A DNA stretch of 64,000 nucleotides, from contig CP046177.1 of assembly GCA_014075215.1 (NCBI GenBank), forward strand, positions 3,162,501 to 3,226,500, read 5' to 3'. Origin of the DNA: Flavobacteriaceae bacterium (GTDB lineage: Bacteria > Bacteroidota > Bacteroidia > Flavobacteriales > Flavobacteriaceae). Positions 17,122-26,632 of the stretch are shown here, one piece after another. Position numbers and translations under genes: made by a program. Position 1 is the first letter of the stretch, and every line of letters starts with the position of its first letter. The notes beneath the pieces are model-generated. The model did not search any database. It saw nothing but the letters and a program-made list of their open reading frames with translations, and was not told where the DNA came from.

Positions 17122-20100
17122 TTAGTTTTTGTAGTTATACGTATGTTTGCTTACTTTTTTAAATCCTCCCGTAATTCCTGCTTCCGGATTATCCAATACT
17201 TCTACCCGGGTTTCTTTTAACCTGCCTGCTTCATCGTAGATATAGTGAGTAGACAGGCCATTGGTTCCCATAATATAGCAGACTTCGTCAAATTCATTAT
17301 AGACATAGCTTGTCATAGACGAGGAGATCGGGTGTATTCTAAAGTCATCAAAATATACCGCTCCCGAATGGGAAGTAACATGAATACTGTTAGCATTGGC
17401 CGAAAGATATTGGTAACGGTTCATCAGCACCCAATCTCCGGCAAAGGCTTTTTCTCCGTTAAAGGAAACAGGAGTTGCAAACAGGCTCAGTTTTATTCTT
17501 GCATTTTCGTAATTGTCTTTATGTACCCAAACGGATATTTTGTATTTGCCTGCTCTGTGTTCTCCGCTTTTCAGATGTGTTATAAAACCCGGTTGGCCTG
17601 CAGTAACTCTCACTGAGTAATTTCCGGTATGTGCTTCTCTGGAGCTTATTCCGTTAGCGCGTATTTCTCCGTCAAAATACCCCGAATGTTCACTGCTGAT
17701 GTATTCCGCTCCGGAATAGAACATTTCGGTATAGGCCGCATTGGCCGTTGCTATGACTTTGGAATGGTTATCTCCTTTTTTGGAAGCGGCATGGTTTCCA
17801 TTGATATCTTCCATTTCGAGGACTGAAGAGAAATGGTCATATCGGGCAATTTCAGATACGTTTTTCCATTTTGTATTGCTCTGTGTGACACCAACTCCCC
17901 AGTTAAAATCATCATCATTTGAGCTATTAAAACCTACATAAGCACCATTTTGGTCTATGGGGCCTTCCCAAACATAGATCTTATGCTTACGCCATATTTT
18001 TTCTTTGGAATTTGTCGGTGAAGATTCAACTCCTGTCGCGTCTCTATACACCCAATCGTTATTCCAGGTTGAAACAGAGGCTCCTATCACTTTTTCACTA
18101 CCGGTAACCGGATCGATTAAATACGAATAACCGGCTGTTTCCTGTGCAAGCATATTTACATTGTCCGTATGATCTACTTTAGAACCCATAGCAGCATATT
18201 TTGTATAGGCCGGTATGGTTTTGGTTTTCAATTTTATCCCGTCGCTTGAATAGGAATAGGACACTCTTGCCTGCCCTGTTATGGGGTCTAAATCGTAGAA
18301 TTCGGAACTGTAATGATTTCCTGTTTTTATTTCCGTAGATTTTTTTAACAGGCTGGGGTATTTAATTCTGGTTGATGAATTAATCAACCATTTGTCTTTT
18401 AAAACGGAAGTATTATTGACATAATCCACCGTTTTATAACTTTGATAAGACTCTTGAGTCATTCCCAGTTTACCCGGTGTTTCTCCTGGTGCATAGTATT
18501 CGTTTTCAATTTTACTCAATAATTGCCCCTCGCTGTTATAAGCAGCTACTTCAAGTAAAGAACCCAGGGTGGCCAAATTATCTTTAATGGTGTAACTACT
18601 AATATTCACCTTCTTATCCGCTGCAGTATTGTCAATATCCGTACCGGTCATGTTTATTTCATACAAATCACCGAACTTAAGAGCATTGGGATCTTTTTGT
18701 TTTAAAACTTTAAACTTGTATGTTGTTTTTCCCTCAGACTGATGATTTGTATTTTTTGTTTCCATGGAAACATATTCATACATGACTCTGGGTGCGGGCA
18801 ATTCCGCACTATAAGGAAGCTCTTTCTGTATTTCGGGAGCAAAAGGCAGGTAGCTTACATAACCAATCCCATTTCCATTTTCTCCATATTGATATGCTGT
18901 AGTATAATTGTTTATACCATCAGTTGTGGTTAGGCTTGCCACTCGAATACCGCCTATATTCTCAATGGGCCTGGTTATATGATAGCGAAAAGTGAACGTA
19001 TTTATGCTACATTGAGATTTATAATAATGGTAACATGAGTTAGTATCGTAATTTAAGTATACTCTAAACTTATTTTCTCCTAATTCTTCCAATACATCAC
19101 CCTGTACATTAACTCCTTGTGCATTTGAATAAGCAGAGTTACAGTAATGAGTATTGTTGAAGTTACTACAAATAAAATTAAAAATCCCATGCACTTTATC
19201 ACCAACGGCCATTCCTATATTACGGCTTGATTCAAGAATAAAAGCATCATTATAGGCCGAATCTTCGGTAACCTTATAATCCTCGTTACGTGTTCTGAAA
19301 GTAATACCGGAAGCTACAGCACTTTTAAGCGAGTGGTGGCCATAATTTATCTGTATTTTACCTCCTTGCGGTGTGATAATTTCATTTAAAGACCATAAAC
19401 TGTTGTCATGTTTGTAATAACCATAATCATCTTTATCCTCCATATCAAAATAATAAGACAAGTCATTATGATAAGAAAATACATAAGGAGGCATCACGTC
19501 CGTATCATATTTCCCTTTAAAGTTTACGGATTTTAATGTCAGTCTTCCATAATAAGCATTTGAAGTATTCGGGCTTCCTTTTGCCAGGCTATTGGTAGGA
19601 TGCTCATACGTTAAGTCAATCACTTTGGAGGCATTGGCCAGTAACCCCTGCCAGTTATCTCCCATATCAAATACATTATCTTTTAGTTTGTAATAGGCTC
19701 TTTCTATAGGTTTGTCAGAGTCATTATAATAGATAGCTGCATATTCATGGTTTGAAGTTCCGAATGTTTTGACCACGTTCATATACTCATTTTTTACCAA
19801 TATTATTTTATCTAATTTTAACGGAGCATGAGCAGGAACTACAAATCTTGAACGATAGGCTGCCGAAGTTTGGTCCAGTCCGTCTACGTGTTCTACAGAT
19901 TTATAATTCCACTCTTGAGAAAGCCCGTCTTGTCTTTCGCTTTTCAGAAAAAGAGCCGTATGTGTTCTGGTTTGTATTTTATCCAGATAGTATACTTCTT
20001 TTCTGCCTCTGATAGCTGTTTTGATGTCGGGATCTTCGTCATTTTCCAAATAATCCTGCCCGTAAGGGTTTTTCCAAATAAAGGCATCCGACCATTTTCC

Positions 20101-22134
20101 ATAATCAAACGTTACCCAGTATCCGTAGTCTCCCTCATCTGCTTTTCCGTTATTATTTGTGTCGTAATAATCCGGGCCTGTAACTGCTGTTAACAGCCAA
20201 TGAGTTGCATAGGGTTCTAACTGTCTTTTTTCAAAATACGATTGATCTTCGTCGGGTCGTTCTTCTATAATCCCAAAGGTTCTTGTGATGGTTTCATGAT
20301 TGTATACCGGTAATGAATAATGATAGGTTTTTCCATCTATTGAAGTAATTTTAAAGGCCCCTATACCGTCTTTGGGTTTTACGATTCTGTCAAAACCTGT
20401 TCCGGAAGGCAGCAGATATCCTTTTGACTTAACATAAGCATAATCATCTGTAATTTCTTCATTGCTAAAATATGCTATGTAGGTAGCATTCTTTCTTCTC
20501 GGCTTGGTATTTGTTTCCACGCCACCCGAATAATATGACAGGATATCGGATTGATTTCCGGTATTGAATACAGCCGCTTCCACATCCGTAACCCCTAAAT
20601 GAGTACTGATCTCATTGTCAAAATAGAAATAGGGTTTTTGGGTAAATTTAGCATGGTTAGGTATACTGGTAGTGCTTCCGTCAATGGCATATTCCAGGCT
20701 AAATTTATCTTTATTTTCCCTACCTGTCAGCCCGAAAAGGACTCCGTTATCAAACAATCTGGAAGACATTCCGCCCGATAAGCCCTGGGCTTGTACATTG
20801 TAGTAATCATAACTCGGGAACACCGGATTGTTAGCTGCTATTTTTGAGTTTTCCGATAATGAAGCAGTATCCGTTAACGGGACTTCATAAATATCCATAA
20901 AAGCATCTTCATTGCCAATTGCAGTTATCCGACAGCTACAATTTAAAACAGAGCTACTGGCTTCCACACTTTGTGCAAAATTTTCAGCATCCGAATAAGA
21001 ATTTGTAGTGTAGTTACCGCAAGAAATAGGATGGTCATAATTATTTTCTCCCACACACGAAACCTTGTAAATAGTATTATTAATAATATTTTCGGCATAA
21101 TAAACAGGACCGGAAACAAAGTCATTTTCATTTTTCCCCAGATAATATCTGAATTCTTGTTTCCCAAAAGACATGCTAAAAATACCTACAGGAGTCGGGA
21201 TGATTAAAGGAATCTGCCAGCTACTCGTTTCAGTCGTATAATCTCCCATTTGAAAGGTATTCTCAAATTGTAACTGAAGACCAATACCCACACCTCCATT
21301 TACTTTATATTTACCGGCGTCGTTTTTGTGTCTGTTTGTTACTTTGGCATCTATGGAAATTCCGGAGGAAGATAATGTTAAACCAACAGCTACTTGATTA
21401 TCTTTGCCCGAATTTTGAATCAAATCTACACTCAGGCTGCCATTGGTAGATATACTAAAGCCTCCCGAATTGTTGTCAAAATACCCAATAGATCCGTTTA
21501 CTCCTCCGTTAGAGCTAGCGCTTACACCAAAAGTCATTCCTCCTTTTAATGTTGCTCCAACTCCAAACCCAACTCCGTCTGTACCTAAACTAACATTTCC
21601 GCCTAAATTTCCAAATCCTTCAATCTCAAAGCCATAACCAACACTTACAAAACCTCCCAAACTTCTGTTGGAACCCCATGACAGGCCCAAACCTACGGAA
21701 ACTCCTCCGTAGAGTGAAATCCCGTGAGAATACGTATATACAGATATTTCATCGCCTTCATCATAAAAATATTCGTTAATTAATGAAGTATTGTAATCAT
21801 CCGGATATCCGTTAACGGCTCTGTTAATGGCTCCCGCATTTAAGTTCCATCCCAGACCTGTCCATGATGCTTCCTGGTCCATGGCAATTCCTGCATGATA
21901 GGCCAAAGCCACAGGATATCCTCCTTCCGGTGAAGGTACATTTAATAATAGTAAAACATAGGTTAAATCCCCGGTAACCAGGTTTACCATATCAGCGGCA
22001 TCTACCGGTTCAAAACTTGCGGCTTCGGGCGCCACAGGGCCTTGTGATTGGGCAACCAGGTGTTGCGTGTTAGCAACGAAAGCAAGTGCTAAAAATAGTG
22101 TTGCTGTTTTCAATAGGTATTTTAGTTTTCTCAT
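17122..22134 (-). CDS. Giant secreted YD-repeat partner protein (SpvB/TcB-like N-terminal protein of the RHS locus)
   Basis: About 1670 residues; I take MRKLKYLLKT (22134) as start because it begins the signal peptide. The N-terminus PVDAADMVNLVTGDLTY and YPVALAYHAGIAMDQEASW is characteristic of a large Bacteroidota family that precedes DUF6443 RHS genes. A Gly-rich low-complexity stretch with GVSVGLGLSWG-type repeats occupies about 145-270; further beta-rich repeats follow. The C-terminus has TSYVYNEFDEVCYIM and YIYDEAGRLKETR, true YD repeats, and stops just 6 nt before the RHS start. By analogy with TcB/TcC, the two proteins may form one shell split over two genes (inference). Confidence 0.75.
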   Translation of the reverse strand: MRKLKYLLKTATLFLALAFVANTQHLVAQSQGPVAPEAASFEPVDAADMVNLVTGDLTYVLLLLNVPSPEGGYPVALAYHAGIAMDQEASWTGLGWNLNAGAINRAVNGYPDDYNTSLINEYFYDEGDEISVYTYSHGISLYGGVSVGLGLSWGSNRSLGGFVSVGYGFEIEGFGNLGGNVSLGTDGVGFGVGATLKGGMTFGVSASSNGGVNGSIGYFDNNSGGFSISTNGSLSVDLIQNSGKDNQVAVGLTLSSSGISIDAKVTNRHKNDAGKYKVNGGVGIGLQLQFENTFQMGDYTTETSSWQIPLIIPTPVGIFSMSFGKQEFRYYLGKNENDFVSGPVYYAENIINNTIYKVSCVGENNYDHPISCGNYTTNSYSDAENFAQSVEASSSVLNCSCRITAIGNEDAFMDIYEVPLTDTASLSENSKIAANNPVFPSYDYYNVQAQGLSGGMSSRLFDNGVLFGLTGRENKDKFSLEYAIDGSTTSIPNHAKFTQKPYFYFDNEISTHLGVTDVEAAVFNTGNQSDILSYYSGGVETNTKPRRKNATYIAYFSNEEITDDYAYVKSKGYLLPSGTGFDRIVKPKDGIGAFKITSIDGKTYHYSLPVYNHETITRTFGIIEERPDEDQSYFEKRQLEPYATHWLLTAVTGPDYYDTNNNGKADEGDYGYWVTFDYGKWSDAFIWKNPYGQDYLENDEDPDIKTAIRGRKEVYYLDKIQTRTHTALFLKSERQDGLSQEWNYKSVEHVDGLDQTSAAYRSRFVVPAHAPLKLDKIILVKNEYMNVVKTFGTSNHEYAAIYYNDSDKPIERAYYKLKDNVFDMGDNWQGLLANASKVIDLTYEHPTNSLAKGSPNTSNAYYGRLTLKSVNFKGKYDTDVMPPYVFSYHNDLSYYFDMEDKDDYGYYKHDNSLWSLNEIITPQGGKIQINYGHHSLKSAVASGITFRTRNEDYKVTEDSAYNDAFILESSRNIGMAVGDKVHGIFNFICSNFNNTHYCNSAYSNAQGVNVQGDVLEELGENKFRVYLNYDTNSCYHYYKSQCSINTFTFRYHITRPIENIGGIRVASLTTTDGINNYTTAYQYGENGNGIGYVSYLPFAPEIQKELPYSAELPAPRVMYEYVSMETKNTNHQSEGKTTYKFKVLKQKDPNALKFGDLYEINMTGTDIDNTAADKKVNISSYTIKDNLATLGSLLEVAAYNSEGQLLSKIENEYYAPGETPGKLGMTQESYQSYKTVDYVNNTSVLKDKWLINSSTRIKYPSLLKKSTEIKTGNHYSSEFYDLDPITGQARVSYSYSSDGIKLKTKTIPAYTKYAAMGSKVDHTDNVNMLAQETAGYSYLIDPVTGSEKVIGASVSTWNNDWVYRDATGVESSPTNSKEKIWRKHKIYVWEGPIDQNGAYVGFNSSNDDDFNWGVGVTQSNTKWKNVSEIARYDHFSSVLEMEDINGNHAASKKGDNHSKVIATANAAYTEMFYSGAEYISSEHSGYFDGEIRANGISSREAHTGNYSVRVTAGQPGFITHLKSGEHRAGKYKISVWVHKDNYENARIKLSLFATPVSFNGEKAFAGDWVLMNRYQYLSANANSIHVTSHSGAVYFDDFRIHPISSSMTSYVYNEFDEVCYIMGTNGLSTHYIYDEAGRLKETRVEVLDNPEAGITGGFKKVSKHTYNYKN

Positions 22135-22145
22135 AGTGTTTTGAT

Positions 22146-22739
22146 TTATGAACATTTTTTATTGTAAAATTTAAACATTTCTTCAATGCCGTCTCGCATT
22201 CTAAATTCTTTATTTTTTATTTTTTTCAGGAGTATATCACAATCTTTAAAAAGGGTTTTAAGTTTTTCTTTTAAGTTTCCAAAAATGGGTTGATAAGCAC
22301 CTAATTTTATCAGTAACTCTTCAGAGGGTTTTTTTATATAATAGGTAACTGATGTTTGTTGAAAGCGTATACCTCCGGCTCCCTGCCCCATAAAGTTATT
22401 AGTGACGCCATATAGTGAAATTTTATTTCCGGTAACGAATTCTTCTACCGGGATTATTTTATCAGTACCTTTAAGAGGCAAGGGTTTAAAAACGGCGACG
22501 TCATCTTTTCCAAGCTTGATTTTTATAGATTCGATTTCGGAATACTTAATTTTTACAGGTTTGGCTCCGTAATCCTTTTTGTATTTGAATACGTTGGATT
22601 TTAATTTTCCCATTACATTTAAGGTATCTCCGTTTTTCAATATAAGTTGAGTGCTTCTCATCCCGGCATAACCTCTGGTTTGACCATAAAAAGATGCTGT
22701 AACCAGGATGCATAAGAATGTAAAAAATTTGACTTTCAT
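22146..22739 (-). CDS. Hypothetical secreted protein of the RHS locus
   Basis: 197 residues with a signal peptide (MKVKFFTFLCILVTASFYGQ). I do not recognise a family. The first half reads as a small beta-barrel or sheet (LILKNGDTLNVMGKLKSN, VKIKYSEIESIKIKLG), the pattern of a Bacteroidota 'response element' domain in which a metric-like strand set is followed by KNG-type turns. The C-terminal 60 residues are Lys-rich and helical (LKEKLKTLFKDCDILLKKIKNK). It lies 2 nt after the lipoprotein gene, and its 3' end lies just upstream of the giant partner start, so it belongs to the same transcript. It may be a structural or assembly partner of the RHS proteins. Confidence 0.6.
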   Translation of the reverse strand: MKVKFFTFLCILVTASFYGQTRGYAGMRSTQLILKNGDTLNVMGKLKSNVFKYKKDYGAKPVKIKYSEIESIKIKLGKDDVAVFKPLPLKGTDKIIPVEEFVTGNKISLYGVTNNFMGQGAGGIRFQQTSVTYYIKKPSEELLIKLGAYQPIFGNLKEKLKTLFKDCDILLKKIKNKEFRMRDGIEEMFKFYNKKCS

Positions 22740-22741
22740 TG

Positions 22742-23356
22742 CTATAGTTTTAAGGCGGGTTCATTTTTTAGTTTATCGGTAGCTATTTTAAATTTTACCT
22801 CGCCGGAATATATTCCCAAATCTTCGAGGGTAAAATACAGAGCCGCTTCTTTTAAATCGTTTTTATCTCTCGGATAGGCAAAAAGCATGGAAGTTGACTT
22901 ACTCATGCCATACATTCTGGGATAGCTGTAATCGGCCAGTGCAATCGTATCTTTTTTTGAGGTGAACAGATGTACTTTCTCCTGCATGCCAAAAGAGAGT
23001 TGCTGTACCATGGCTCCGAATTCCTGCCTGTTTTTGGGAGCAACACTCAATAATTCTTGCCCGTTTTTGGATATGGATAGTGAAAAGTACAGATACTTAT
23101 GGTATTTATCTCTGAGTTTTTTTATTTGCTGCGTTCTTTCTCGTCCTTTTTCCAAACTTCCGGAGAGTTCTTGTTTTACCCATACATCCGTAGGCTTATA
23201 CAGCAAGGAAAAATCATAGCCGTTGATATTTTTTTGGTGGTAATAGCCGTGATCCGGATTTTTAAGATACTTCCATAAATCCTGTTCGGTCTCGAAACTT
23301 CCGGTGCTACAGGAAGCAAAGTTTATAATAATGGTGATAAGGAGCAATCTTTTCAT
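22742..23356 (-). CDS. Hypothetical lipoprotein of the RHS locus
   Basis: Start chosen at MKRLLLITIIINFASCSTGS because this gives a clean lipoprotein signal (Cys at residue 16); the open frame extends further upstream (to 23410), overlapping ompH, without a signal. The mature part (about 190 residues) has no family I recognise. It contains QELLSVAPKNRQEFGAMVQQL and TIALADYSYPRMYG, mixed alpha/beta. Position between the Skp-like chaperone gene and the large YD-repeat genes suggests an envelope-anchored accessory of that system. Confidence 0.6.
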   Translation of the reverse strand: MKRLLLITIIINFASCSTGSFETEQDLWKYLKNPDHGYYHQKNINGYDFSLLYKPTDVWVKQELSGSLEKGRERTQQIKKLRDKYHKYLYFSLSISKNGQELLSVAPKNRQEFGAMVQQLSFGMQEKVHLFTSKKDTIALADYSYPRMYGMSKSTSMLFAYPRDKNDLKEAALYFTLEDLGIYSGEVKFKIATDKLKNEPALKL

Positions 23357-23393
23357 TTTCTCTTTTAGCGTTTTCTGTGATTTTAATTTCATC

Positions 23394-23934
23394 TCAATTT
23401 TTTCCTTCAAATTCGTTATTCAACCCTTGTATTATTTTCTCTGTTATATCTGTTCCTTTGTCTGCATACATGATATTTCCTCCTCCGCGGGCTCCAAAAA
23501 TGATTTTGCTGCCGTACTTTTTACCATAGACTTTTACATAGTCATTGATATCATTGATAATGGTTTGTGTAGCCTTTTTTTCTTCTTCCCGAATCTGTTG
23601 TTGTATCGCCTGCTGATAACTACTAATCTGTTGTTGTTTATTACTCAACAACTCTTGTTTTAATGCTAATTCTTTTTTAGTCATTTTAGAACGTTCCTTT
23701 TCATATAATTTTAGTTCTTTTTGCCAGTTTGCCAGTAAGCTGTCTACATTAGACTGTAATGAATGTTTTGGCTTTGGTTTGAAACTCTGCTTTTACCTTT
23801 TTGGTTCTTCTATATTCATCCATCAATTTATTGATGTCTACATATACAAGTTCCGACGATTTCATTACAAAATACAATGAAACAGCAGATGTGGACATAG
23901 CCAAAAAAGCCATTATTACAATGATTTTTTTCAT
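23394..23934 (-). pseudogene. Skp/OmpH-family periplasmic chaperone, frameshifted
   Basis: Two overlapping-phase fragments make one OmpH-like protein. The 5' part (23934 down to 23749) encodes a signal anchor (MKKIIVIMAFLAMSTSAVSL) and VYVDINKLMDEYRRTKKVKAE, then stops at ITV. The other frame continues as SLQSNVDSLLANWQKELKLY directly into MTKKELALKQELL, a coiled-coil, and ends with YADKGTDITEKIIQGLN, the usual OmpH tail. Removing one base near 23755 joins them. Skp/OmpH proteins hold unfolded outer-membrane clients in the periplasm, so a dedicated copy heading the RHS operon is suggestive. As read, full-length protein is not made. A sequencing error is possible. Confidence 0.75.
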
Positions 23935-24127
23935 AAGGGTGATTTAAAATTTTTGCTGGCCATAGCTTTTAAGCTTTCTTAGCACGGAACCAAAGTATAA
24001 AACTTTTTTTGAATTACCAAAAAAACTTTCTTTTTTGTAAGGCAAACCTACTATAGCGTTCGGAAAAATACATGACAGGTCTTGCGCTTTTTAAAAAGTA
24101 CTTAATTGGTCATTTTACCTAAAAAAG

Positions 24128-26191
24128 TTAATCCGGATATTCAATCCGCAAATGATACATATTCATCAATTTGGATTTGATTACTTTTTTGATTTTTTCA
24201 ATTTCTTTAAAAGTAATATTCGAATTCATAAACTGGTTATCTGATTTTTGCTTTTCTATGATTTTGTTAACTAAATCATCTATAGATTGTGCTGTTGGTA
24301 TTTTTAAACTTTTGGAAGCAGCTTCGGCCGCATCACACATCATTAAAATAGCTGTTTCTCTTGAAAAAGGAATGGGCCCTTTGTATTGAAAATCTTTAAT
24401 AGCTACTTCGTGTTCCGGATATCTCTCTTTTTCTTTCATATAGAAATAATAAACCAAACTTGTCCCGTGATGTGTACGAATAAAATCTATGATTCTGTCC
24501 GGTAGTTTATTTTTTTTAGCCAGTTCTATCCCTTTTATCACATGACCTACAATGATAGCTGCACTGTCTTTTGGCGATAAGTCATGATGAGGGTTTACGC
24601 CTGTCAATTGGTTTTCGGTATAATACATCGGATGTAGCATTTTTCCAATATCATGATATAAAGCCCCTGTTCTGACCAACATGGAATTGGCTCCTATCTC
24701 ATTTGCAGCTGCCTCGGCTAAATTGGCCACTTGTATGGAATGCTGGAAGGTTCCCGGTGCTTTTTCATTCAATTCTCTTAATAGTTTTGTATTGGTATTA
24801 GACAATTCCAAAAGTGTTACGTCAGATACCAATCCAAATATTTTTTCATAAACATAGATAAAGAAAAGAGAAAGAAATGATAACAATCCGTTTGCTGCAA
24901 ACAACAATAAATATTCCCATTTTACCTGAGAAGCATTTCCTTCTTTGATGATGGAAAATGCCAAATAAGTGATGATGTAAATGAGTGTAATTTGCCCGAT
25001 GGAAATAAATAAATTAGCTCTTTTATGTAATTCGGAAACCGTAAGTATGGTAACTATTCCTGCTATGATATGTAAATAAATAAATTCAAAACTATTAGGT
25101 ACGATAAATCCTAAAAGTAATATGGTTAATACATGTGCGAATAGCCCCAACCTGGCATCAAAAAACGCTTTTAAAACAATTGGTAAAATACTTAAAGGAA
25201 CGATGTACAAATAATCAGCATTGTATTTTATTACGGATGTTTGAATAATTATCATCAGGAAAACATTAAAGAAAATAAATGTGACTTTATTGTTGTTATT
25301 AAAGATCGCTGTTCTGTACTTTTTTAAAAATAAAAACAGCATCAATAGCCCAAGAGATACTAAAACCGTATATCCAAACACTATCCAGGTATGGTTTGAC
25401 TCTTTCCAAATGTTAGACTCGGATTCTTTTTTTAACGATTCTAAAACAGCTAATTTTTTGCCCTCTACAATATCTTTTTTTAAAATAATGATATCTCCTT
25501 TGGAAACCTTACCAATGGTTAATGATATATTGTGAATGGCATCTTCAATTACTTTATCCGTAAACTCTTTATCGTAATAAATATTTGGGACGATCATTTC
25601 AGATAAAAAATCAAAAACGATAGCGTTCTGATACGTCAGGGGCCTGCTTCCTAATTTTTTTATAATGAAATTGGAAACTTCGTCCGGTTCAAGAATGTTA
25701 TTAAAAACCACATCTCTAACCTCATTTTCATTTCTTAGTGAAACGACAATATTCTTTTTTGTTATAAAACTACTACTTATAGCATCTGTAAATCCTTTTT
25801 TATATACTTCTTCAATGATAGAGATCCCTAATGATGTCATGCTGATAAGGTCTTTACGAGATACCGAATCGTTTGCATTTACGAATGACATTTTAGTTAA
25901 AAATTGATCTTTAATATTATCTAAAACACGAGTGTCGTCTTTAAAATACAATTTTGCATTGTTTCTGATAAATTTTTTATCTAATGCTATTTCTTCATCT
26001 GTTTTTTGAATTGCAAAATCAAAAGGAGCATACAGATTGTCATACTGCCACGGTTTACCTTTATTAAAATCATATTTAAACTGGCCTCCTTTTGGAAAAA
26101 AATATACTATTGAAACAGCAGTAGCTAAAAATAAAATCCCTTTATATATAATCGTATTGTGCTGATACAATTTGTTGATTATCTTATCCAT
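24128..26191 (-). CDS. 7TM-HD phosphodiesterase (PgpH-like, HDIG domain)
   Basis: About 687 residues from the ATG at 26191 (MDKIINKLYQHN); an upstream TTG would add seven residues. An N-terminal membrane segment, a large extracytoplasmic 7TMR-HDED domain (about 45-270), a run of seven membrane helices (about 285-460) and a C-terminal HD domain with ALYHDIGKMLHP (His-Asp near residue 513), HHDLSPKDSA and RTHHGT. The family in Gram-positives degrades c-di-AMP (PgpH); the nucleotide substrate in Bacteroidota is less certain. A TAAGTTTG -7-like box is at 26210-26217, 23 bp from a family A repeat. Confidence 0.88.
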   Translation of the reverse strand: MDKIINKLYQHNTIIYKGILFLATAVSIVYFFPKGGQFKYDFNKGKPWQYDNLYAPFDFAIQKTDEEIALDKKFIRNNAKLYFKDDTRVLDNIKDQFLTKMSFVNANDSVSRKDLISMTSLGISIIEEVYKKGFTDAISSSFITKKNIVVSLRNENEVRDVVFNNILEPDEVSNFIIKKLGSRPLTYQNAIVFDFLSEMIVPNIYYDKEFTDKVIEDAIHNISLTIGKVSKGDIIILKKDIVEGKKLAVLESLKKESESNIWKESNHTWIVFGYTVLVSLGLLMLFLFLKKYRTAIFNNNNKVTFIFFNVFLMIIIQTSVIKYNADYLYIVPLSILPIVLKAFFDARLGLFAHVLTILLLGFIVPNSFEFIYLHIIAGIVTILTVSELHKRANLFISIGQITLIYIITYLAFSIIKEGNASQVKWEYLLLFAANGLLSFLSLFFIYVYEKIFGLVSDVTLLELSNTNTKLLRELNEKAPGTFQHSIQVANLAEAAANEIGANSMLVRTGALYHDIGKMLHPMYYTENQLTGVNPHHDLSPKDSAAIIVGHVIKGIELAKKNKLPDRIIDFIRTHHGTSLVYYFYMKEKERYPEHEVAIKDFQYKGPIPFSRETAILMMCDAAEAASKSLKIPTAQSIDDLVNKIIEKQKSDNQFMNSNITFKEIEKIKKVIKSKLMNMYHLRIEYPD

Positions 26192-26209
26192 TGTAAAAAT
26201 TTGAATACA

Positions 26210-26217
26210 CAAACTTA
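26210..26217 (-). promoter_or_regulatory. Candidate -7 box (TAAGTTTG) for the 7TM-HD gene
   Basis: Matches the Bacteroidota TAnnTTTG -7 consensus on the minus strand, 19 bp upstream of the ATG at 26191. No good TTTG -33 element at the usual spacing was found. The repeat at 26233 sits where the -33 region would be. Confidence 0.35.
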
Positions 26218-26232
26218 ACTTAAAAAAACTGA

Positions 26233-26395
26233 GGAGACCTTTGCCGTTAGTGATATATTCCGTATTGAAATTGATTTGACTTCAAATTTCTTCCTTCTCG
26301 AAAATTTTAAATCCTCAAAACCACCAGGTTATTCCGGTTCAAAATTTTCTTCGGGCGTCGAACTTTTTTGTCAAATCAATTCTGCAAAGGTCTCC
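26233..26395. repeat. MITE-like family A element, complete copy 1
   Basis: 163 bp bounded by GGAGACCTTTGC and its inverse GCAAAGGTCTCC. Inside, ATTGATTTGAC (left) and GTCAAATCAAT (right) extend the inverted symmetry. It is nearly identical to the copy at 31213-31374. No open reading frame of note. Probably a non-autonomous element mobilised by an unseen transposase. Confidence 0.85.
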
Positions 26396-26423
26396 TGAGG
26401 TCAAAAATGAAGTACCTTATATA

Positions 26424-26583
26424 GAACTCATCTTGACTTTTTCAATTTGCTAAAAAATTGTTGTTTTCCTCTCTGTTTTTGTCTTTTTTTCTTTCCGTAG
26501 CGCTGCTATGCAACTCAAAAAAGCTTTCAACAGTCCTAAAAACTTCTAATTTTCGCTTAAATTCAAAAAGTTTAAACGAGTTC
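26424..26583. repeat. MITE-like family B element, complete copy 1
   Basis: 160 bp, starting GAACTCATCTTGACTTTTTC and ending AAAAAGTTTAAACGAGTTC. The same length and internal sequence (CTGTTTTTGTCTTTTTTTC, CTGCTATGCAACTCAAAAAA) as 34586-34745, with scattered substitutions. It lies 28 bp right of a family A element and just upstream of the thiolase gene. Confidence 0.85.
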
Positions 26584-26632
26584 AAGGATAAAATTGATTA
26601 ATTTTACTCAATTAATTTATCACAAATACCTC

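Noticed and set aside
20943..21167. Minus-strand and plus-strand frames inside the giant YD-repeat gene
   Set aside because: Shadows of a long real gene; no start context and no family features.
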